Shown here: piece after piece, positions 8,042-11,747 of the stretch | How the letters are laid out: the number at the start of each line of letters is the position of its first letter | Position numbering within the stretch: position 1 is the first letter of the stretch | Source: an uncultured Eisenbergiella sp. | GTDB lineage: Bacteria; Bacillota; Clostridia; Lachnospirales; Lachnospiraceae | Length of the DNA: 11,747 nt | Assembly: GCA_947626725.1 (NCBI GenBank) | Contig: CANQTI010000041.1 | Location: 1 to 11,747, forward strand | Reading direction: 5' to 3' | Program-made: the position numbers and the translations under genes | The notes under the pieces: model-generated | What the model was told of the DNA's origin: nothing | Databases searched by the model: none | The model's input: only the letters and a program-made list of their open reading frames with translations

Positions 8042-8069
8042 TGCGCCATGGCGGAGAAGGAAAGGCGCA
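8042..8069 (+). promoter_or_regulatory. Hairpin in the 5' leader of the PRTase-like gene
   Basis: TGCGCC (8042-8047) is complementary to GGCGCA (8064-8069) across a 16-base loop. No T-tract follows, so it is not a terminator. It may be part of a leader RNA fold; no known riboswitch class was recognised. Confidence 0.2.
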
Positions 8070-8147
8070 CAGGTATGCGGGACGGCGTTTCCGGATCCGA
8101 TGATTCTGCCGGGAAAAGATGCGGCGCGAAAGGATGGGGATTACAGA

Positions 8148-8789
8148 ATGGAAAACCAGGCGATGAAATTTTATTCCAGAGCGGGCAATAACATTGCACT
8201 GCGCGCGATACCGGGGCATTTTGCCACCAGCCATTCCCACATCAATTATTATGTGGATATTACGAGCTTGAAAACGAGACGCAGCGAGGCAGCGGATGCG
8301 GCCAGGGCTTTTGTGCAGCGTTTCCCCATTGATGCAGTGGTGGACACCGTTGTCTGTATGGACGGAACCGAGGTGATCGGGGCGTATCTGGCGGAAGAGC
8401 TTGAAAACAGGCATTTCCGTACGCTGAATGAGCATAATACCATGTATGTGGTTACGCCGGAGTTCAATATCAATAACCAGATGATTTTCCGGGACAATCT
8501 GGTGCCTGCGATCCGTGGGAAAAACGTGGTGCTTCTGCTGGCGACTGCGACCACCGGTCTGACGATCAGCCGCAGTATGGAATGCATCGATTATTATGGC
8601 GGCCATGTACAGGAAATCTGTTCCGTGTTCAGCGCCATTGATACGGTCAATGGGCAGCGGATCGACAGCCTTTTCACCGTCAGCGATATTCCGGGCTATC
8701 AGGCCTATGAAGCGTATGCCTGTCCGTTCTGCAAAAATAAGCAAAAGCTGGACGCCATGGTCAACGGGCACGGATATTCCAGATTGTAA
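8148..8789 (+). CDS. Phosphoribosyltransferase-like protein (clostridial orotate PRTase-like family)
   Basis: Protein of 213 residues resembling clostridial proteins commonly annotated as orotate phosphoribosyltransferase. Signatures are ALRAIPGHFATSHSHINYY near the N-terminus and VVCMDGTEVIGAYLAEEL in a Rossmann-like type I PRTase core. The position of the PRPP loop reads VVLLLATATTGLT (127-139). The TTG part is kept, but the acidic pair that normally precedes it (as in VEDVITTGGS) is absent, so true PRPP-dependent catalysis is doubtful. A CPFC pair (Cys192, Cys195) near the C-terminus might bind metal or form a redox pair. The start ATG 8148 is chosen because it follows AAGGATGGGG and matches the family N-terminus; in-frame starts exist at 8100 and 8163. 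No pyrimidine genes are adjacent. It has its own candidate promoter and a strong terminator, so it is probably monocistronic. The family call is firm, the enzymatic role is not. Confidence 0.8.
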   Translation: MENQAMKFYSRAGNNIALRAIPGHFATSHSHINYYVDITSLKTRRSEAADAARAFVQRFPIDAVVDTVVCMDGTEVIGAYLAEELENRHFRTLNEHNTMYVVTPEFNINNQMIFRDNLVPAIRGKNVVLLLATATTGLTISRSMECIDYYGGHVQEICSVFSAIDTVNGQRIDSLFTVSDIPGYQAYEAYACPFCKNKQKLDAMVNGHGYSRL

Positions 8790-8814
8790 ATTGTAAAGTC
8801 GAATCGGTTGTGAC

Positions 8815-8844
8815 AGCCGGGGCCTTAAGTGCCCCGGCTTTTTT
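8815..8844 (+). terminator. Rho-independent terminator after the PRTase-like gene
   Basis: Perfect nine-base stem AGCCGGGGC (8815-8823) and GCCCCGGCT (8831-8839), loop CTTAAGT, followed by a T run to 8844. It lies 25 bases after the stop codon. Confidence 0.95.
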
Positions 8845-8850
8845 CGGCGC

Positions 8851-8950
8851 GCGGTACGGCGCGTTCCCGTATGGGGAGGTTTCCAGTACGCAGGCATTCC
8901 CGTACGGCGCTGGTTTTCGTACGGCAGTATTTTGGACGTTCCCGTGCGGC
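8851..8950. repeat. Degenerate TTCCCGTACGG repeats in the leader of the protease gene
   Basis: The word TTCCCGT-(A/G)-(C/T)-GG recurs at 8864, 8897 and 8939, with a variant TTTTCGTACGG at 8914 and GGTACGGC near 8853. The core CCGTACGG is palindromic. Spacings of 33, 17 and 25 bases are irregular, so this is neither a CRISPR array nor a clean tandem repeat. Both strands stay open through it, with FPYG-like or PYGN-like words, but no convincing start exists. It may be an operator cluster or a decayed repeat element. Confidence 0.5.
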
Positions 8951-8980
8951 GGCGCCTGGCAGTGTCGGCGAAATGCGTCC

Positions 8981-9009
8981 GGCACAGACGGTTAGACCGG
9001 GCATAGAAT
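8981..9009 (+). promoter_or_regulatory. Weak candidate promoter of the S8 protease gene
   Basis: GGCACA (8981-8986), 17-base spacer, TAGAAT (9004-9009). The -35 matches consensus at only three positions. It is listed because a strong terminator upstream means the protease gene needs its own promoter. Confidence 0.2.
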
Positions 9010-9041
9010 ATCGTAAGGGTTTTTCCGGGAAGGGGATTGAA

Positions 9042-10832
9042 ATGGGATCGGAGAAGCTGGAGGATATTCTGAATCTGAGTCTGGAAGCCACGGAGGGACA
9101 GCGGCAGCGCTCCGGCGTGCTGGATGCGGGCGTTGACCGGGAAAGCGGGAAATGGGAACTGATCGTTAAATACAGCAAAGATCCGGAGCGTCTGCGGCGG
9201 GAGGGGATCGGTGTGGAACCGCTGCTGGCAGGATATGCGATCGTGACGCTGCCCAAGGAGAAAATCCCTCTGCTGGCACAGATCCCGGAAGTGGAATATG
9301 TGGAGCTCCCCAAAAGACTGCTGGAAGGTATTTACGAAGCGAAACGGGTCAGCTGTATTTTGCCGCTGACGGGAAGCGGAACAGAAACGGGAGGCTTGAC
9401 GGGAAGCGATACGCGGGAAGACAGCCTATCGGGAAACGGCGTGCTGGTGGCGGTGCTGGATTCCGGAATTGATTATTATCTGAGAGATTTTCGGTATGAG
9501 GACGGCAGCAGCCGTATCGCGTGGCTTTGGGACCAGACGCTGGAGGAGGAAGCGTTTGCTCCGCCGCAGGGATTTTCGATCGGCGCGGAATTCTCACAGA
9601 AACAGATCAATGAAGCGCTGGCCGTCGGCAGCAGAGAAGGGGCGTTTCTGCGGATCCCCAGCGTTGACCGATCTGGTCATGGGACATCGGTGGCTGCAGT
9701 GGCGGCGGGGAGCAGTCCGGATCCGCTTTTGCGCGGTGTGGCGGCGGGAGCGGAACTGTTGGTGGTGAAGCTGGCAAATCTTCAGAATGGATTTCCGCGG
9801 ACGACGGAACTGATGCGCGCGGTAGTCTGGGCGCTTCAAAAGGCGCGCCAGATGGACCGGCCGCTGGCGATCAACATCAGTTTCGGCAACACATACGGCC
9901 CGCACGACGGTTCTGGACTTTTATCCCGCTTTCTGGACAATGCCGCGGAGAGCGGCCGTACGGTGATCTGCGTGGGAAGCGGAAACGAAGGCGCCTCTTC
10001 CGGACATGCGTCCGGCAGGCTTTCGGAAGGCGAAACCCGGACAGTGGAACTTGTCGTAGCGAATTATGAACGGACGCTGAGTCTTCAGCTCTGGAAAAAT
10101 TATGCGGACAGCTTCGGCGTCACGCTTTATACGCCTTCCGGGGAAGAAATCCCGGTTCAATATTCACGGGTGAACAGACAGGATGTAATCGCGGGAAAAA
10201 CGGAAGTGCTGGTCTATGCGGGGCAGCCTTCCCCCTTTTCTGTCCGGCAGGAAATTTTTTTTGATCTGCTGCCGGTGAATACTTACATTGAGGCAGGAAT
10301 ATGGACGGTCCGGCTGGAGGCGGTCAGGATCGTTTCCGGAGAGTTTCAGATGTATCTGCCCGGACAGGAGATACGCGCGTTCGGGACCCGGTTTGTGCGT
10401 CCGTCCGTCGAACTGACGCTCACGGAACCTTCTGTTGCCGCGAAGGTGGTGACCGTGGGCGCTTACCAGTCTTTATATGAAGCTTACGCGGATTTTTCGG
10501 GCCGCGGTGCGCCGGCGCTGGCAGAAAATGAAACGCTGTTCGCGGACACAAAACCGGATTTGGCCGCGCCGGGAGTGGATATTATGACGGTCGCGCCAGG
10601 CGGGGGAGACGTCCGCGTCAGCGGAACCTCTTTCGCGGCACCCATCGTGACAGGTGTGTCGGCGCTGCTGATGGAATGGGGAATTGTGCGCGGAAACGAT
10701 CCGTATCTGTACGGAGAGAAAATCAAAGCGTATTTAAGGAGGGGAGCAAAGCCGGTTCGGGGGGAGTCCGTGTATCCCAATGAGCGGGTGGGATATGGGG
10801 CGCTGTGTGCAGCGGAGAGCCTGCCGCGGTGA
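9042..10832 (+). CDS. S8 (subtilisin) family peptidase, CspB-like
   Basis: Serine protease of 596 residues with a complete triad: Asp140 (VLDSGID), His213 (SGHGTS), Ser530 (SGTSFAAP), and oxyanion Asn315 (GSGNEG). Residues 1 to about 100 look like the inhibitory prodomain of the clostridial Csp proteases, ending in VEYVELPKRL. Between Asn315 and Ser530 sits an insertion of about 130 residues (about 345-480) in the position of the jelly-roll domain of CspB. No signal peptide or membrane segment is seen, so it is cytoplasmic or packaged in spores. CspB relatives process cortex hydrolase SleC during germination, but many clostridial paralogues have no proven substrate; a spore role here is inference. 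The start ATG 9042 follows AAGGGG at six bases. The same frame stays open upstream to 8829, through the repeats and close to the terminator, which is not expected of coding sequence. A ten-residue tandem repeat lies between prodomain and catalytic domain. Confidence 0.93.
   Translation: MGSEKLEDILNLSLEATEGQRQRSGVLDAGVDRESGKWELIVKYSKDPERLRREGIGVEPLLAGYAIVTLPKEKIPLLAQIPEVEYVELPKRLLEGIYEAKRVSCILPLTGSGTETGGLTGSDTREDSLSGNGVLVAVLDSGIDYYLRDFRYEDGSSRIAWLWDQTLEEEAFAPPQGFSIGAEFSQKQINEALAVGSREGAFLRIPSVDRSGHGTSVAAVAAGSSPDPLLRGVAAGAELLVVKLANLQNGFPRTTELMRAVVWALQKARQMDRPLAINISFGNTYGPHDGSGLLSRFLDNAAESGRTVICVGSGNEGASSGHASGRLSEGETRTVELVVANYERTLSLQLWKNYADSFGVTLYTPSGEEIPVQYSRVNRQDVIAGKTEVLVYAGQPSPFSVRQEIFFDLLPVNTYIEAGIWTVRLEAVRIVSGEFQMYLPGQEIRAFGTRFVRPSVELTLTEPSVAAKVVTVGAYQSLYEAYADFSGRGAPALAENETLFADTKPDLAAPGVDIMTVAPGGGDVRVSGTSFAAPIVTGVSALLMEWGIVRGNDPYLYGEKIKAYLRRGAKPVRGESVYPNERVGYGALCAAESLPR
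9366..9440 (+). repeat. In-frame 30-bp tandem repeat in the S8 protease linker
   Basis: Two and a half units with a 30-base period. TGACGGGAAGCG occurs at 9367 and 9397, and a decayed unit starts at 9426. In the protein they give LTGSGTETGG, LTGSDTREDS and LSGNG (residues 109-133), a flexible linker between prodomain and catalytic domain. It may be prone to length variation between strains. Confidence 0.75.
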
Positions 10833-10928
10833 CGTCCTCCGAAGATCTTTTGTGCCCGGATGAGAACCATGAGAGCCTTCGGGAAAAAGCCGCAGAGCAG
10901 AGAAGGGACCCCGAACGGTCTGGAGAAA

Positions 10929-10976
10929 GGAGCGGAGAAGGGAACGGAGAAGGGAACGGAGAAGGGAACGGAGAAG
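10929..10976. repeat. 12-bp tandem repeat GGAACGGAGAAG, four copies
   Basis: Three perfect copies (10941-10952, 10953-10964, 10965-10976) are preceded by a one-mismatch copy GGAGCGGAGAAG (10929-10940). Degenerate purine-rich flanks extend it on both sides. One reading frame through it gives repeated GEGN, but no supported gene contains it. It lies between the protease stop and the next promoter. No terminator was found in this gap. Confidence 0.9.
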
Positions 10977-11027
10977 GGCCCCCGGACGGCCTGAAGGAAG
11001 GAGCGGGGCAAGGAATGCGCCGCGTGG

Positions 11028-11056
11028 TTGCCGGAACCGGAAAGATGTGCTATCAT
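11028..11056 (+). promoter_or_regulatory. Candidate sigma-A promoter of the inositol monophosphatase-family gene
   Basis: -35 TTGCCG (11028-11033), 17-base spacer, extended -10 TGC-TATCAT (11048-11056). The predicted start is near 11063, about 47 bases before the ATG. This is the best promoter match in the window by eye. Confidence 0.55.
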
Positions 11057-11109
11057 GAGGGCAGAAAAGCCTGAAAAGGGGCTTTGGGAAGGGAAGGAAA
11101 CGATGGAAG

Positions 11110-11747
11110 ATGGAGACGGAGAGGACTGTCCGCGCGGTGCGGGAAATGCAGGAGATCATCGCCCTGGTGAGAAAGGCGGATTCGATCATTTTTGATGAAA
11201 ATCTGGTGGAAAATGTGCACGAAAAAGGGCGAGCCGATTATGTGACGAAGGTGGATGAAGGAGTACAGCGGTTTTTGCAGAGGGAGCTGGCGGAACGCTA
11301 TCCCGAGATCGGATTCATTGGGGAAGAACAGGAGCGCTTCGCGGCGGACCCGAAGGGCGCCTACTGGATCCTGGATCCCATTGACGGCACCACGAACCTG
11401 ATCCACCATTATCAGATGAGCGCGGTATCCCTGGGGCTGTACGAGGATGGCCGGATGTGCCTTGGCGTGGTATACAATCCCTTTTCCGGAGAGGTCTTTT
11501 CCGCCGTGAAGGGACAGGGTGCTTTTCTGAACGGGAAACGAATCCGGACGGCCGCAACGCCGGATCTGGCCCACGGGCTGGTGTCCTACGGTTCCAGCCC
11601 GTATGAAAAGGAACGGGCCCATGAGCTGTTTGTGCTGTATGAGCGCATTTTTCGGGAGTGCAGCGATTTTCGCCGCTGCGGTTCCGCGGCGCTGGATCTG
11701 TGTTATGTGGCCTGCGGGCGGCAGGACGTCTATCTGGAGCGGAATCT
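11110..11747 (+). CDS. Inositol monophosphatase family protein, 3' end off the window
   Basis: Mg2+-dependent, Li+-sensitive-type phosphatase family (IMPase/SuhB/CysQ superfamily) that hydrolyses inositol phosphate or related sugar or nucleotide phosphates in the cytoplasm. 212 codons are in the window, in frame from ATG 11110. Motif GEEQE gives metal ligand Glu72, and WILDPIDGTTNLIHHY gives Asp89 and Asp92. The third metal-binding Asp, expected near residue 210-220, is at or beyond the right edge. The ATG lies 11 bases after AAGGA (11094-11098). An overlapping ATG at 11103 is in another frame and does not lead into the family sequence. The DPIDGTTNL form fits inositol monophosphatase better than CysQ or fructose bisphosphatase, but the substrate cannot be fixed from sequence. 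It has its own candidate promoter. Confidence 0.93.
   Translation, partial: METERTVRAVREMQEIIALVRKADSIIFDENLVENVHEKGRADYVTKVDEGVQRFLQRELAERYPEIGFIGEEQERFAADPKGAYWILDPIDGTTNLIHHYQMSAVSLGLYEDGRMCLGVVYNPFSGEVFSAVKGQGAFLNGKRIRTAATPDLAHGLVSYGSSPYEKERAHELFVLYERIFRECSDFRRCGSAALDLCYVACGRQDVYLERN

Larger units (their letters stand above)
7822..8147. other. Intergenic region upstream of the PRTase-like gene
   Basis: 326 bases without a supported gene. The first 150 bases are featureless apart from a T6 run (7846-7851) preceded by only a four-base stem (AGCG 7821-7824 with CGCT 7843-7846), too poor to call a terminator. Overlapping open frames on both strands have no recognisable family. The second half holds a good candidate promoter (7973-8001) and a leader of about 140 bases with TTCGG repeats (about 8021-8041) and a hairpin. 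Confidence 0.55.

Noticed and set aside
7459..8199. Minus-strand frame of 246 codons and a plus-strand frame 7910-8191 in the gap before the PRTase-like gene
   Set aside because: They overlap each other and the flanking genes, have no family resemblance, and the plus frame would cover the promoter and RBS of the next gene.
8851..8950. CRISPR-like array
   Set aside because: Repeat units are short, degenerate and irregularly spaced, with no uniform spacers and no cas genes nearby.
8829..9041. Upstream extension of the S8 protease frame
   Set aside because: It starts inside the terminator arm and runs through the CGTACGG repeats. ATG 9042 has a proper RBS and matches the Csp prodomain start.
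10805..11074. Plus-strand frame of 89 codons with GEGN repeats
   Set aside because: It overlaps the end of the protease gene, has no RBS, and its middle is simply the translated 12-bp repeat. It also covers the promoter of the next gene.

Overview
The window looks like a chromosomal housekeeping stretch from a Gram-positive, moderately GC-rich member of the Clostridia, most likely a Lachnospiraceae-type gut anaerobe. The grounds are the gene families present (a clostridial-style class A PBP, a DUF2156 protein, a CspB-like subtilase and a clostridial 'orotate phosphoribosyltransferase-like' protein), strong AGGAGG-type ribosome binding sites and sigma-A-like promoters. The lineage is inferred from family content; no rRNA or other marker is present. 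No tRNA, rRNA, CRISPR array, insertion sequence or phage gene was found.

Layout. Positions 1-2245 (minus strand) hold most of a penicillin-binding protein 1A whose 3' end lies beyond the left edge. A 313-base divergent intergenic region follows, with candidate promoters facing both ways. Then come plus-strand genes: yigZ (2559-3218); a short ORF with a very strong ribosome binding site (3270-3434) overlapping the start of the Mg2+ transporter gene mgtE (3403-4758); exodeoxyribonuclease III (4783-5535); and a large gene (best start 5617, end 7821) that fuses a DUF2156 acyltransferase-like domain to a complete M18 aminopeptidase. mgtE, the exonuclease gene and the fusion gene are close enough to be one transcript.

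A 326-base gap with a good candidate promoter leads to a phosphoribosyltransferase-like gene (8148-8789), closed by a textbook intrinsic terminator (8815-8844). A GC-rich leader with repeated CGTACGG-like words precedes a cytoplasmic CspB-like subtilisin-family protease (9042-10832). A 12-bp tandem repeat and a strong candidate promoter then precede an inositol monophosphatase-family gene that runs off the right edge (11110-11747).

The genes serve general functions (wall synthesis, Mg2+ homeostasis, DNA repair, peptide turnover, sugar-phosphate metabolism) rather than one pathway. The points most worth a second look are the small ORF and alternative hairpins in front of mgtE, the DUF2156-M18 fusion, the PRTase-like protein lacking the acidic pair of its PRPP loop, and the repeat-rich leader of the protease gene. 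No clearly new multi-gene system is evident.
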